Of a stretch of 64,000 nucleotides of DNA, positions 34,639 through 43,608 are shown in pieces. The stretch is from Gemmatimonadota bacterium (GTDB lineage Bacteria; Gemmatimonadota; Gemmatimonadetes; Longimicrobiales; Gaopeijiaceae). Made by a program: the position numbers and the translations under genes. The notes below the pieces were generated by a model. It searched no databases. It was given only the letters and a program-made list of their open reading frames with translations, and was not told the DNA's origin. Every line of letters begins with the position of its first letter. Position 1 is the stretch's first letter. The stretch spans positions 25,444 through 89,443 of the forward strand of contig JAOTVA010000004.1 of NCBI GenBank assembly GCA_029863645.1. The letters are read 5' to 3'.

Positions 34639-35880
34639 ATGCAGACCCAGAAGAAGGTCCTTGTCGGAATCGCCATCGTGGCGGTCCTGGGGCTCGGTGC
34701 CTGGCTTTCGATTACGCAGCGGCGTGATCAGGGCATCCAGGTAAGCACCGAAGTGATCGGACGACACGACCTGGTGGAGATCGTGACGGCGAGCGGTAAC
34801 ATTCGTGCGCGCCGGACCGTCGACATCAGTTCGGACGTGTCGGCCCGCGTCGCCGAGCTGCTCATCGACGAAGGCGACGACGTTCGGCGGGGACAAACAC
34901 TACTGCGATTGGACCCCACCCAGTACCAGGCGTCGGCGGCGCGCAGTCGGGCGTCGCTCGCGCAGGCGCAGGCGCAGCGAGCCCAGCAGGAGGCCAACCT
35001 CATCCGGGCACAACGAGACCTGGATCGTCTGCTCTCACTGCGTGCCAGAGACTCGCTGCTCGTGAGCCGTCAACAGATTGACGACACACGAACCACGCTC
35101 GACGTCACTGCATCCACGCTGGAGTCGGCCGAACACGGTGTCGCTCAGGCGCAAGCGGCAGTGGCGGAGTCGGACGACCAGCTATCGAAGACGATCTTCT
35201 CCTCTCCGATCGACGGGAAGGTCACGCGCCTGAATGTGGAAGAAGGCGAGACGGTGATCATCGGCACGATGAACAATCCGGGCAGCCTCGTGCTCACGAT
35301 CTCCGACCTCTCCGTGATCGAGGTCGTCGTCCAAGTGGACGAGACGGATGTCTCTCTCATCTCCTTGGGAGACAGCGCATCGATCCGTATCGATGCTTTC
35401 CCGAACCGAACGTTCGTCGGAGTCGTCACCGAGATCGGCAATTCAGCGATCAATCCCCCTAGCCAGCAAAGTGGAGGGCAGCAGGCCGCCATCGACTTCG
35501 AGGTGGTGCTCACGCTCCAACAGGGAGACGCGCTGCTGCGACCCGACCTTTCGGCGACGGCGGATATCGTCGTCGAGACGCGCAAGCGAGCTCTGGGGGT
35601 GCCGATCATCGCAATGACCGTGCGTGAAGACTCCACGGCGGCGAGGACAGAAGGGGATTCCAGGGACGAAATCGCCGAAGTCGAGGGAGTCTTTTTAGTG
35701 CACGGTGACCGGGTCGAGTTCACGGCGGTTGAGATAGGGATCGCCGGCCAGGAGTACTTCGAGGTGCTGGCCGGTCTCTCCGAGGGTGATACGGTGGTCG
35801 CCGGTCCATACCAGCGTATCCGACAACTCATCAACGGCGATCAGATCGTGGCCACGGACGAGTCCCCGACGGCGAACTAG
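34639..35880 (+). CDS. HlyD/MacA-type periplasmic adaptor
   Basis: 413 residues. N-terminal membrane anchor (VLVGIAIVAVLGLGAWLSI), biotinyl-lipoyl half (GNIRARRTVDISSDVSARVA, then LIDEGDDVRRGQTLLRLDP), a coiled-coil hairpin rich in Ala/Gln/Arg (about 95-180), the second lipoyl half (IFSSPIDGKVTRLNVEEGET) and a beta-barrel domain with ISDLSVIEVVVQVDETDVS. This is the MacA layout; it links an inner-membrane ABC permease to TolC. The adjacent permease genes support an ABC rather than RND pump. Confidence 0.9.
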   Translation: MQTQKKVLVGIAIVAVLGLGAWLSITQRRDQGIQVSTEVIGRHDLVEIVTASGNIRARRTVDISSDVSARVAELLIDEGDDVRRGQTLLRLDPTQYQASAARSRASLAQAQAQRAQQEANLIRAQRDLDRLLSLRARDSLLVSRQQIDDTRTTLDVTASTLESAEHGVAQAQAAVAESDDQLSKTIFSSPIDGKVTRLNVEEGETVIIGTMNNPGSLVLTISDLSVIEVVVQVDETDVSLISLGDSASIRIDAFPNRTFVGVVTEIGNSAINPPSQQSGGQQAAIDFEVVLTLQQGDALLRPDLSATADIVVETRKRALGVPIIAMTVREDSTAARTEGDSRDEIAEVEGVFLVHGDRVEFTAVEIGIAGQEYFEVLAGLSEGDTVVAGPYQRIRQLINGDQIVATDESPTAN

Positions 35881-35891
35881 CGGAGGGACGC

Positions 35892-37133
35892 GTGCCATTC
35901 TGGGAGGGAGTCACCCTCGCATTCCAGCAGATTTGGGCTCAGAAGCTCAAGAGCTTCTTCTCACTTCTGGGTGTAGTCGTCGGCGTCATGTTCCTCATCG
36001 TGGTCGTCACGGTGGTCGAGGGTCTCGACCGGTACGTGCGCGAGGACTTCGCCGGGCAGCTCTTTGGCATCAACACGGTCACGCTCAGGCGTTGGGAGCA
36101 GATCAGCGTCAATGCCACGCGCGAGGAGCGGCGCGAGCGTCAACGCCGCCCGTGGCTTCAGTACGACGATGCCGACGCCCTTCGAGCACGCATCTCTCTG
36201 CCCGCGCGCGTCGCTGTCGAGAGCACCGTCAGCGCGAGCGCGGTCGGGGATAACGGCCGATCCGTCGATGGCGTGCGGATCAGCGGCGCGTCGGCTGACA
36301 TCTTTGTCATCCGTGACCTCACAGTGGTCGACGGACGGGCGTTCACGCCCCAGGAGGCCGCGGCAGGCACGCCGGTCATCGTCATAGGGTCGGAGACCGC
36401 TGACGCCATCTTCGAGGACGGCGTAGTCTTGGAACGAACGATCCGCATCCGCGGCTTCCCGTATCGTGTAATCGGTGTCTTGGAAGAACGCGGCTCGCTC
36501 TTCGGTCAGTCACAGGACAACGTTGCCATCGCGCCGGCACGTTCGCCGATCCAGTCCATCACCGCCCCCCGGGGCTACGTCGACAACATCATCATCCAGT
36601 CCGTCGACCCCGACCAGCTCAGGGACGTTCAGGCCGATGTAGAGGGAATCATGCGTGCGCGACGTGGGCTGCGGCCCACCGAGGACGCCGACTTCTCTCT
36701 CGAGACGGCGGATGAGGCGATCAGCTTCTGGGACAACATCTCGCGGATGCTGTTCACGATCCTGCCCGCTTTCGTATCCATCGCCCTAGTGGTCGGCGGC
36801 ATCGTGATCATGAACATCATGTTGGTATCCGTCATGGAGCGGACGCGGGAGATCGGTGTGCGCAAAGCCCTGGGTGCACGTCGTCGAGATATCCTGACCC
36901 AGGTCCTGATCGAGTCCGCCACCTTGGCCACCCTCGGGGCACTGATCGGCGTCGGCCTCGGAATCGGTATCGCGCAGTTCGTGGCCGCCGTCTCGCCGAT
37001 GCCCGCGGCTGTTGCGCCCCGCTGGATCGCGCTGGGCGTGGGTCTCGGTATGAGCGTGGGGATTGTAGCGGGCGTCTACCCAGCGTCACAGGCGTCCAAG
37101 CTCGATCCAGTGGACGCGCTTCGCTATGAGTGA
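35892..37133 (+). CDS. MacB-type ABC transporter permease (no ATPase domain)
   Basis: 413 residues, GTG start. First membrane helix in KLKSFFSLLGVVVGVMFLIV, a large periplasmic MacB_PCD domain (about 45-275), then three C-terminal FtsX helices with VVGGIVIMNIMLVSVMERTR, the REIGVRKALGARRRDIL motif, and the end sequence ASQASKLDPVDALRYE. There is no nucleotide-binding domain in this ORF, unlike MacB itself. Its last codons overlap the start of a paralogous permease (ATGAGTGA). Confidence 0.9.
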   Translation: MPFWEGVTLAFQQIWAQKLKSFFSLLGVVVGVMFLIVVVTVVEGLDRYVREDFAGQLFGINTVTLRRWEQISVNATREERRERQRRPWLQYDDADALRARISLPARVAVESTVSASAVGDNGRSVDGVRISGASADIFVIRDLTVVDGRAFTPQEAAAGTPVIVIGSETADAIFEDGVVLERTIRIRGFPYRVIGVLEERGSLFGQSQDNVAIAPARSPIQSITAPRGYVDNIIIQSVDPDQLRDVQADVEGIMRARRGLRPTEDADFSLETADEAISFWDNISRMLFTILPAFVSIALVVGGIVIMNIMLVSVMERTREIGVRKALGARRRDILTQVLIESATLATLGALIGVGLGIGIAQFVAAVSPMPAAVAPRWIALGVGLGMSVGIVAGVYPASQASKLDPVDALRYE

Positions 37134-38409
37134 ATCGCGAAACGGCGGCGCCTCAGGCTTCTCGGCGATAACCGAAGGGACCGCAATCGCCTGGAGTGCG
37201 ATCCGGTCGAACAAGGTGCGCTCGATCCTGACGATCGTTGGGGTCGCCGTCGGTGTCGCCGTCGTCATGGCCATCGCGGCGCTCATCACCGGGTTGCGAT
37301 CGACCGTGATGGATGCCTTCGAAGGCGTCGGCCCGAACAACTTCGTGGTGACGCGCATCGACTTCACGACGCTCACGATCAACGACGGATCCGGTCGGCC
37401 TCCGTGGTGGAACCGCCCGGAGATCACGCCGGAGGAGATGCAGCGCATCGCACGCCTGCCGAGTATCGATGAGGCAATGTATGTTTTCGACTTCCAGGTA
37501 GACCTCGCCTTCGAGGACGTGGAGTTGGAGGGAGTCACGGGCCGCGGCTTCAGCGCTGGCTGGCCTGCCTTCCAACCAGGAGAGTTCATTGCCGGGCGAA
37601 ACTTCACACCGGCGGAGGTGTCCCAGAACCGCGCCATCGTAGTGATCTCGTCGGGGCTGGCGGAGACGCTCTTCGGTCAGCGAGATCCCATCGGGCGGAC
37701 GGTCAGGGTGGGCAACGCGTTCCGCGGGACGCAGGAGCCGTTCACGGTCATCGGAGTACTCGAGCCAGAAGAAAACCTCTTCGCCACAGCAGTTCCAAAC
37801 CTCGCCTTCTTCCCCTGGACCGCGGCGATCAAACGCCTACGCCAAAACACCTTCCAGGCTCAGATCATGGTGGTGCCGAGGCCATTCGTGTCCATTGAAC
37901 GGGCCCAGGACGACGTGATCGCGGCACTCAGAGGGATGAGAGGGCTCAGGCCAAGCGAGGAGAACAACTTCGCTCTGATGGCCTCGGCGCAGATCATCGA
38001 TATGTTCAATCAACTCACCGCGCTCTTCTTCCTCGTGATCCTGCTTCTCGCGTCTGCAGGACTCCTGGTGGGTGGAGTGGGCGTGGTCGGGATCATGCTC
38101 ATCTCCGTGACCGAACGAACCAAAGAGATCGGCACGAGAAAGGCCGTGGGCGCGACGCGAAGGGAGATCTTGTGGCAATTCTTGGTCGAGTCGGCACTAC
38201 TCACCGCAGGTGGAGCAATCGTCGGGATGATTATCGGCTTTGCTTTGGCTTTCGGCGTGGCGACCTGGACACCGCTCCCTGCGGAGATTCCGGTTTGGGC
38301 CGTGGTCATAGCGCTGGTTATGGCCGTAGTGACAGGCATGCTCTTCGGCCTCCTCCCTGCGATCCGCGCCAGTCGACTCGAGCCCGTGGCGGCGCTGCGC
38401 TACGAGTGA
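37126..38409 (+). CDS. second MacB-type ABC transporter permease
   Basis: 427 residues. Same architecture as the preceding gene: N-terminal helix (NKVRSILTIVGVAVGVAVVM), periplasmic MacB_PCD domain, and FtsX helices with GGVGVVGIMLISVTERTKEI followed by GTRKAVGATRREILWQF, closing in ASRLEPVAALRYE. The two permeases would form a heterodimer carrying the adaptor and TolC. No ATP-binding subunit is encoded before or after them in the window, so the motor must come from elsewhere. Substrate is unknown; family members export macrolides, peptides or siderophores. Confidence 0.9.
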   Translation: MSESRNGGASGFSAITEGTAIAWSAIRSNKVRSILTIVGVAVGVAVVMAIAALITGLRSTVMDAFEGVGPNNFVVTRIDFTTLTINDGSGRPPWWNRPEITPEEMQRIARLPSIDEAMYVFDFQVDLAFEDVELEGVTGRGFSAGWPAFQPGEFIAGRNFTPAEVSQNRAIVVISSGLAETLFGQRDPIGRTVRVGNAFRGTQEPFTVIGVLEPEENLFATAVPNLAFFPWTAAIKRLRQNTFQAQIMVVPRPFVSIERAQDDVIAALRGMRGLRPSEENNFALMASAQIIDMFNQLTALFFLVILLLASAGLLVGGVGVVGIMLISVTERTKEIGTRKAVGATRREILWQFLVESALLTAGGAIVGMIIGFALAFGVATWTPLPAEIPVWAVVIALVMAVVTGMLFGLLPAIRASRLEPVAALRYE

Positions 38410-38419
38410 GGAGGTCCCG

Positions 38420-39145
38420 GTGAACGAGTCTCTCGACCTGCTGGTCGTCATGGCGCACCCGGACGACGCGGAGCTCCTGTGCGGGGGCATGCTCATCAAG
38501 ACGGCTGCGCTCGGTAAGCGTGTGGGTGTGCTCGACCTGTCGTCGGGTGAGATGGGCAGCTCGGGGTCTGGCGAGATCCGTAGACAGGAGGCCGCCCGCG
38601 CGGCCGAAGTGATGGGACTCGCCGAACGGCGCTCCGCCGGCCTCCCCGACGCGGAGCTCGAGAACGACCAGGCGTCACGCCTCGTCGTCGCGCAGCACCT
38701 CCGTGAGCTACGCCCCAGGGTAGTCGTGACACACTGGAAAGTGGGGCGTCACCGCGATCACCGTGTCGCGTGTGAGCTCGTGCGCGACGCGTGCTTCCTG
38801 TCCGGGCTGAGAAAGCTCGACGTGGAAGGCCGGCCATTCCGCCCGCGGAAGCTCGTCTACGCCACCGCCTTCCGAGAGGACGCCGATCCCCCGGATATCG
38901 TCGTCGACGTCACGGACCAGATGGAGGCGAAGCTCGACGCGCTGTCGTCCTATACGTCGCAGTTCGAAGGCGTGACGGGTATCGGCGAGGTCTACCCAGG
39001 GGGCAATCGGCCCCTCTTCGACCAGATCCGCGCGAAGATGGCCCACTACGGGTCACTCATCCGTGTGGACTACGGAGAACCGTTCCGGGTGAGTGAGCCC
39101 CTTGTCGTCGAGGATCTTTCGGCGCTGGACGTGTCGACCTACTGA
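38420..39145 (+). CDS. bshB1: PIG-L deacetylase, BshB1-like (bacillithiol biosynthesis)
   Basis: 241 residues, GTG start. The zinc motif MAHPDDAEL at residues 11-19 and a second metal ligand in GRHRDHRVA are those of the PIG-L/LmbE fold. DLSSGEMGSSGSGEIRRQEA, with the YTSQFEG and PLFDQIRAKMAHYGSLI stretches, matches the BshB1 subgroup that deacetylates GlcNAc-malate to GlcN-malate. The usual RHPDH reads RHRDH here. BshA and BshC are not in the window, so bacillithiol production by this organism is inference. Confidence 0.82.
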   Translation: MNESLDLLVVMAHPDDAELLCGGMLIKTAALGKRVGVLDLSSGEMGSSGSGEIRRQEAARAAEVMGLAERRSAGLPDAELENDQASRLVVAQHLRELRPRVVVTHWKVGRHRDHRVACELVRDACFLSGLRKLDVEGRPFRPRKLVYATAFREDADPPDIVVDVTDQMEAKLDALSSYTSQFEGVTGIGEVYPGGNRPLFDQIRAKMAHYGSLIRVDYGEPFRVSEPLVVEDLSALDVSTY

Positions 39146-39158
39146 GCTTGTGCCCGCC

Positions 39159-39398
39159 TCAAGCGGTTCGGCAGGACACCTCAAGCAGGACACGGCGCCA
39201 CGAGGGCACATCGTCGCCGCTGACCTTCACGGCGCGGGCCTCGGCCACGCCTCCGCCCGACAGCCATGGCCACAGCCATCTCCCGATCTCGGCGGGAAGG
39301 TGCCCGATGGGCTCGCCAGACTCGAGATGCACCCAGACTTCGGGCTCGATCTGGACGGGAGGGTCGGCGACCAGGCGTACCGTGTCGCCAGCGTGCAT
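39159..39398 (-). CDS. HIRAN-like domain small protein (true start uncertain)
   Basis: 79 residues from the only canonical start (ATG 39398): MHAGDTVRLVADPPVQIEPE, then VHLESGEPIGHLPAEIGRWL. This follows the HIRAN pattern (Gd-l-L--EP...G--IGYLP) known as a stand-alone DNA-end-binding domain or as part of HLTF-type helicases. The frame remains open upstream to 39491 and reads FRSTVLGTVFAGRDRFLAS, which supplies the missing first strand of the fold and has strongly GC-biased third positions; however, only CTG (39491) is available as a start before the stop at 39495-39497. Located convergent with bshB1 and divergent from the desulfurase gene. Function unknown. Confidence 0.6.
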   Translation of the reverse strand: MHAGDTVRLVADPPVQIEPEVWVHLESGEPIGHLPAEIGRWLWPWLSGGGVAEARAVKVSGDDVPSWRRVLLEVSCRTA

Positions 39399-39576
39399 GC
39401 TGGCCAGGAACCGGTCGCGGCCCGCGAAGACCGTACCGAGGACGGTGGACCGGAAGCGGGGAGGCTGTCCCGCGGGAAACGCTGGTGCCAGTGGTCACCC
39501 CCATTTTTCGACGACTGCTGAGCCCGACGCCGGGCATGGTTAAGTTAGGCTCTACCACGCTCCCGGCAACGCCGCC

Positions 39577-40728
39577 ATGGATCACGTATATCTCGACTAC
39601 GCTGCAACCACACCCGTCAGGGACGAGGTGCGTGCGGCCATGGCCCCCTATCTGTCAGGCGTCTTCGGCAACCCCTCGAGCGTCCATCGATGGGGACGCG
39701 AGGCAGAGGAGGCCCTCGAGCAAGCACGCGCGGAACTGGCTGAGTCTCTCGGGGCTGAGCCCTCCGAGATCACCTTCGTTCGCGGCGGCACCGAGTCGGA
39801 CAACCTGGCGCTGCTGGGTTGGTGTGGGGGCCAACGCGCTTTGGATGAGACGCCGACGGTGGCGATCAGCTCCATCGAACACCACGCCGTGCTCGAAGCG
39901 GTCGAGTTTGCGACACGGACCGGTCTCGCGAGGTCCCTGCGGATCGGCGTGACCCCAGAGGGTGCCATCGATGCCGATGCAATCCGGGACGCCGTTGCGG
40001 ACGGCCCCACCCTGGTTTCCGTCATGTGGGTCAACAACGAGTCTGGCATGGTGCTGCCCCTCCAAGACATCGCGGGCATCGTCAAGGCAGCGGGTGCGAC
40101 CCTTCACACCGATGCCGCCCAGGCGGTCGGCAAGGTGCCTGTGGATGTACGTGAGCTGCCCGTGGACCTGCTCTCCGGCACTGGTCACAAGATCTACGCG
40201 CCGAAGGGGACCGGTTTCCTGTTCGTCCGGGAGGGCACGCCCCTCGCCCCGCTCCTCCACGGCGGAGGACAGGAGCGGGGCGTCCGTCCTGGGACTGAGG
40301 ACGTGGCAGGCGCGGTCGGTCTCGCCACCGCGGTCCGGCTGGCCGTCGCGGAGAGAGCCTCCGAGACGTCCCGCCTCCTGGGGCTGCGGGACCGGCTCGA
40401 AGTCGACCTGCTCCAGGCTCTTGATGGCATCCGGGTGAACGCCGGTGAAGCCCCCCGGGCCCCACATGTGCTCAGCGTCGGCCTGGCGGGAATCGAGGAC
40501 GGTAGCGCCCTCGTCATGGCGCTCGATCTGGAGGGCATCGCGGTCTCGGGGGGTTCGGCATGCGCAAGTGGATCTGCCAAGGCGAGCCACGTCATGGAGG
40601 CGCTGTACGGCAACGACGATCCCTACGCAGCCGTCCGATTCTCGTTGGGTAAAGGCACCACCAATGAGCATCTCCAACGGGCCGTGACCGCGACCGTAGC
40701 GGTCGTCACCCGCATGAGGGACGCATGA
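39577..40728 (+). CDS. cysteine desulfurase (IscS/NifS family)
   Basis: PLP enzyme that takes sulfur from cysteine as enzyme-bound persulfide. 383 residues. VYLDYAATTPVRDEV at the N-terminus, PLP lysine in LSGTGHKIYAPKGTGFLFV, HTDAAQAVGK aspartate-histidine pair, GGGQERGVRPGTEDV, and the catalytic cysteine loop SGGSACASGS near residue 328. It overlaps mnmA by ATGA, so the sulfur is most likely delivered to tRNA 2-thiouridine formation, with Fe-S assembly as possible second role. No iscU is next to it. Confidence 0.93.
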   Translation: MDHVYLDYAATTPVRDEVRAAMAPYLSGVFGNPSSVHRWGREAEEALEQARAELAESLGAEPSEITFVRGGTESDNLALLGWCGGQRALDETPTVAISSIEHHAVLEAVEFATRTGLARSLRIGVTPEGAIDADAIRDAVADGPTLVSVMWVNNESGMVLPLQDIAGIVKAAGATLHTDAAQAVGKVPVDVRELPVDLLSGTGHKIYAPKGTGFLFVREGTPLAPLLHGGGQERGVRPGTEDVAGAVGLATAVRLAVAERASETSRLLGLRDRLEVDLLQALDGIRVNAGEAPRAPHVLSVGLAGIEDGSALVMALDLEGIAVSGGSACASGSAKASHVMEALYGNDDPYAAVRFSLGKGTTNEHLQRAVTATVAVVTRMRDA

Positions 40729-41804
40729 GCAGGGTCTTGGTGGCCATGTCGGGCGGGGTCGACTCCTCAGTCGCCGCCGCCCTTCTCGTGGAGGCCGGTC
40801 ACGAGGTCGTCGGCGTGACGATGAAGACGTTCTGCTACTCTGAAACGCCAAGCCATGGCAAGACGTGTTGTGGCCTCGACGGCATCACCGACGCCAAGCG
40901 GGTCGCCTCTGCGCTCGATATTCCCCATTACGTGTTCGACGTCGAGGAAGACTTCACGCGCGACGTGATCGACGACTTCGTGGACGAGTACGCACAGGGG
41001 CGCACGCCCAATCCATGCGTGCGCTGCAACGGCAACACGAAGTTTCGCGACCTCATGAAACGGGGTCGCGCCCTGGGCTGCGACCGCATCGCCTCGGGCC
41101 ACTACGTTCGCGCTGAGCATACGAAGGCCGGTACGTCCCTCCTCCGTGGCCGGGACCACTCGAAGGATCAGTCCTACTTCTTGTGGGGCCTCCCCAATGA
41201 ACTCCTGCCCAAGCTCTCCTTTCCGCTGGGCGAGCTCACCAAGAATGAGGTGCGGGAGCGCGCCAGGGCGCTCGCGCTCGTCACGGCCGACAAGCCCGAA
41301 TCGCAGGAAATTTGCTTCGTACCCACCGGCGACTACCGGGACCTGCTCCGAAGGCGCCTGGGCGCGCACCCAGCGCTCGAGCCCGGAGCCATCGTGCGCG
41401 CTTCAGGCGAGGTCGTGGGCGAACACCAAGGGTACGCGAGCTTCACCGTCGGGCAGCGTAGGGGACTCGGGGGCGGCTTTCCGGAGCCGTTCTTCGTGCT
41501 CGAGCTGCGGCCGGACACTCGGGAGGTCGTGGTCGGCACCCATGAGGAACTGTTCCGGGACGAGGTCGAGGTGGGTGAGGTGAACTGGCTGACTGATGCA
41601 CCGGGGAGCGGATCCGCCGTCACGGTGCAGCTCAGGTATCGGGCCCCGGCGGTATCGGCGACGGTCATGGAGGACGGGAATGGGCTCGTCTTGTCACTGA
41701 CCGAGCCTCAGCCCGCGGTGACACCCGGGCAGTCCGCAGTCTTCTTCGACGGCGACCGACTCCTCGGCGGCGGCAGAATCGTCGCAGCTCGGGTTAGTGC
41801 TTGA
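40725..41804 (+). CDS. mnmA: tRNA-specific 2-thiouridylase MnmA
   Basis: 359 residues. ATP pyrophosphatase loop MSGGVDSSVAAALL at residues 7-20; nucleophile cysteine in NPCVRCN and the second catalytic cysteine in ESQEICFVPTGDYRDLL; GQRRGLGGG in the central domain; C-terminal beta-barrel for tRNA binding. Adds sulfur at the wobble uridine of Lys, Glu and Gln tRNAs. Gene start overlaps the cysteine desulfurase stop, and its 3' end overlaps the convergent dnaJ by 11 bases. Confidence 0.95.
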   Translation: MSRVLVAMSGGVDSSVAAALLVEAGHEVVGVTMKTFCYSETPSHGKTCCGLDGITDAKRVASALDIPHYVFDVEEDFTRDVIDDFVDEYAQGRTPNPCVRCNGNTKFRDLMKRGRALGCDRIASGHYVRAEHTKAGTSLLRGRDHSKDQSYFLWGLPNELLPKLSFPLGELTKNEVRERARALALVTADKPESQEICFVPTGDYRDLLRRRLGAHPALEPGAIVRASGEVVGEHQGYASFTVGQRRGLGGGFPEPFFVLELRPDTREVVVGTHEELFRDEVEVGEVNWLTDAPGSGSAVTVQLRYRAPAVSATVMEDGNGLVLSLTEPQPAVTPGQSAVFFDGDRLLGGGRIVAARVSA

Positions 41805-42924
41805 GCCCGCTCGCGTCCGCGAACTCCTGCATGGCCTGACGCTCCTCATCGCTGAGCTCTGCAGGGACCTGCACGACCACCTCCACGAACTGATCACCGA
41901 CGCGGTCGCCCTTCTCGACGCCCTGCCCCCGGATACGGAACTTCGTTCCCGACTGGGTCCCCTTCGGGATACGCAGCACGACCTTCTTATCCGCAATAGT
42001 CCGAACGCGTATCTTCGAGCCCAGCGTCGCCTGAACGATGTTGATCGGGATGGTGACGTAGACGTCGAGGCCTTTTCGGGTAAAGAAGCGGTGTGGTGAG
42101 ACCTTGTAGGTGATAATGAGGTCACCTGGCGGTCCACCACTGCGACCCCGCTCGCCCTGCCCCGACAGCCGCACCTTCGACCCGCTGTCGGCGCCGGGCT
42201 GCACGTTGATCTGAATCTTCCGGTTCTGCCGGATCGCCCCTCTCCCCTGACAGGAGCTACACGGGGTCTGCGGAATCACCCCGCGACCGAAGCAGGCCGG
42301 ACAGGGACGCTTCACCGCGAAGCCCCCCTGGCCGAACGACACCGTACCGGCGCCCTTGCACTCGTCGCACCGCCTGACCTCCGTGCCCGGCTTCGCTCCG
42401 TCCCCGCCGCATGTGGCGCAGTCTTCCGTGATGGCAACGTCGACCGAGATCCTGCCCCCTCGGACGGCGGTCAGGAACGGAATCTCGACGACGTACTCTA
42501 CGTTCTGGCCCTTCTGCCGCCCGGTCCTCTCACTCCCCGGCTGGCCCTTCCGGCCCAGATCGAACAGAGAGCTGAAGAGGTCCGATATGTTGCCGAAGCC
42601 GCCCTGGAGATCGTCGAACGAAATTCCAGGGTCGGCTTCAGGCCCGCGGAAGCCGCCGGGGGCTCCGCCGCCAGGACGGCCGCGACCGAAACCCAGGCCC
42701 CCCAGTCTGCGCATCTGATCGTACTGCTTCCGCTTCGCGGGATCGCTCAGCACGGAGTACGCCTCGCCGATCTCCTTGAAACGTTCCGCGGCGCTCGCGT
42801 CGCTGGGGTTGGCATCAGGGTGATGCTTCTTCGCCAACTTGCGATACGACTTCTTGATTTCGCCGGCGTCAGCTTTTTCGCTGACGCCGAGAACCTGGTA
42901 GAAGTCCTTGCCCGGAGCGGCCAT
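41794..42924 (-). CDS. dnaJ: chaperone DnaJ
   Basis: Hsp40 partner of DnaK. 376 residues: J domain (DFYQVLGVSEKADAGEIKKS with the HPD motif in KKHHPDANPSD), Gly/Phe-rich linker, zinc-finger region whose four CxxCxGxG-type repeats are visible but partly degenerate (first CATCGGDG, second RCDECKGAG, third CPACFGRG, fourth CSSCQGRG), and C-terminal substrate-binding domains (GERGRSGGPPGDLIITY). It lies 11 bases after grpE; dnaK and hrcA are not in this window. Confidence 0.94.
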   Translation of the reverse strand: MAAPGKDFYQVLGVSEKADAGEIKKSYRKLAKKHHPDANPSDASAAERFKEIGEAYSVLSDPAKRKQYDQMRRLGGLGFGRGRPGGGAPGGFRGPEADPGISFDDLQGGFGNISDLFSSLFDLGRKGQPGSERTGRQKGQNVEYVVEIPFLTAVRGGRISVDVAITEDCATCGGDGAKPGTEVRRCDECKGAGTVSFGQGGFAVKRPCPACFGRGVIPQTPCSSCQGRGAIRQNRKIQINVQPGADSGSKVRLSGQGERGRSGGPPGDLIITYKVSPHRFFTRKGLDVYVTIPINIVQATLGSKIRVRTIADKKVVLRIPKGTQSGTKFRIRGQGVEKGDRVGDQFVEVVVQVPAELSDEERQAMQEFADASGLKH

Positions 42925-42935
42925 GATGGGCGTCG

Positions 42936-43508
42936 TTACTCGTTCTTGTACACGCTCACCCGGGCCGGCCGGACGAGTACACCCTTGAGGGAGTAGCCCT
43001 TCTGAAACACCTGGGCCACCTCATCGTCTTGGTGCTCGGAGTCGACCGGCACGCGCATCATGGCTTCCATCCGCTCGGGGTCGAACGGCTGCCCGACCGG
43101 GTCGATCACCTCGACCCCTGAGTCCTCGAGCACCCGCACGAACTTTCGCTCCACCAGATCCACGCCCTCCATGATCGCCTCGACCGTGGCGTTCGATAGA
43201 TCCAGCTGCGCGACCCGGTTCAGGTCGTCTAGCACGTCCAAGAATTTGGCCACCATGTCGGCCTGGGCCCTCGCCCAGGCGCCGAGGCGTTCTTGTTCTG
43301 TACGGCGGCGATAGTTGTTGAACTCTGCGACCAACCGTAGGTGTCGATCGCTGAGTTGCTCGAAGTCCTCCCCGGGATCGGCTGCCGATCCTTCCGGGTC
43401 ATCGGGCCGAGTGACATCGGCGTCCTCCTCCGGGGCGCCGACATCGGCTGAGCCGTTGACGCCTTCGTCGTCCAGGCGCTGATCTTCTTGCGATACGGAA
43501 TCCGTCAT
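42936..43508 (-). CDS. grpE: nucleotide exchange factor GrpE
   Basis: 190 residues from ATG 43508 (MTDSVSQEDQ); the longer track ORF overruns into upstream noncoding sequence. A long acidic, disordered N-terminus precedes the dimerising helix (RHLRLVAEFNNYRRRTEQER) and the head domain with GVEVIDPVGQPFDPERMEAM and the closing QKGYSLKGVLVRPARVSV signature. Releases ADP from DnaK. A perfect CCGCCG-2-CGGCGG hairpin lies 40 bases upstream, in the gap after cinA. Confidence 0.94.
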   Translation of the reverse strand: MTDSVSQEDQRLDDEGVNGSADVGAPEEDADVTRPDDPEGSAADPGEDFEQLSDRHLRLVAEFNNYRRRTEQERLGAWARAQADMVAKFLDVLDDLNRVAQLDLSNATVEAIMEGVDLVERKFVRVLEDSGVEVIDPVGQPFDPERMEAMMRVPVDSEHQDDEVAQVFQKGYSLKGVLVRPARVSVYKNE

Positions 43509-43608
43509 CGTCCTCTTCTTCTCACCGTTCCAGGACCTACCAAATCCGCCGTTCGGCGGTTCGACGTACAAGATACCACGTGGGCCATGTGTGTTCAGGG
43601 TCCGGGGC

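Noticed and set aside
39181-39585. 134-residue minus-strand ORF beginning MIHGGVAGSVV
   Set aside because: It is a shadow of the HIRAN-like ORF in another frame, has weak third-position bias and overlaps the divergent start of the cysteine desulfurase.
43546-43559. CCGCCG-2-CGGCGG repeat before grpE as a CIRCE/HrcA site
   Set aside because: Does not match the CIRCE consensus (TTAGCACTC-9-GAGTGCTAA); probably only a local GC hairpin.
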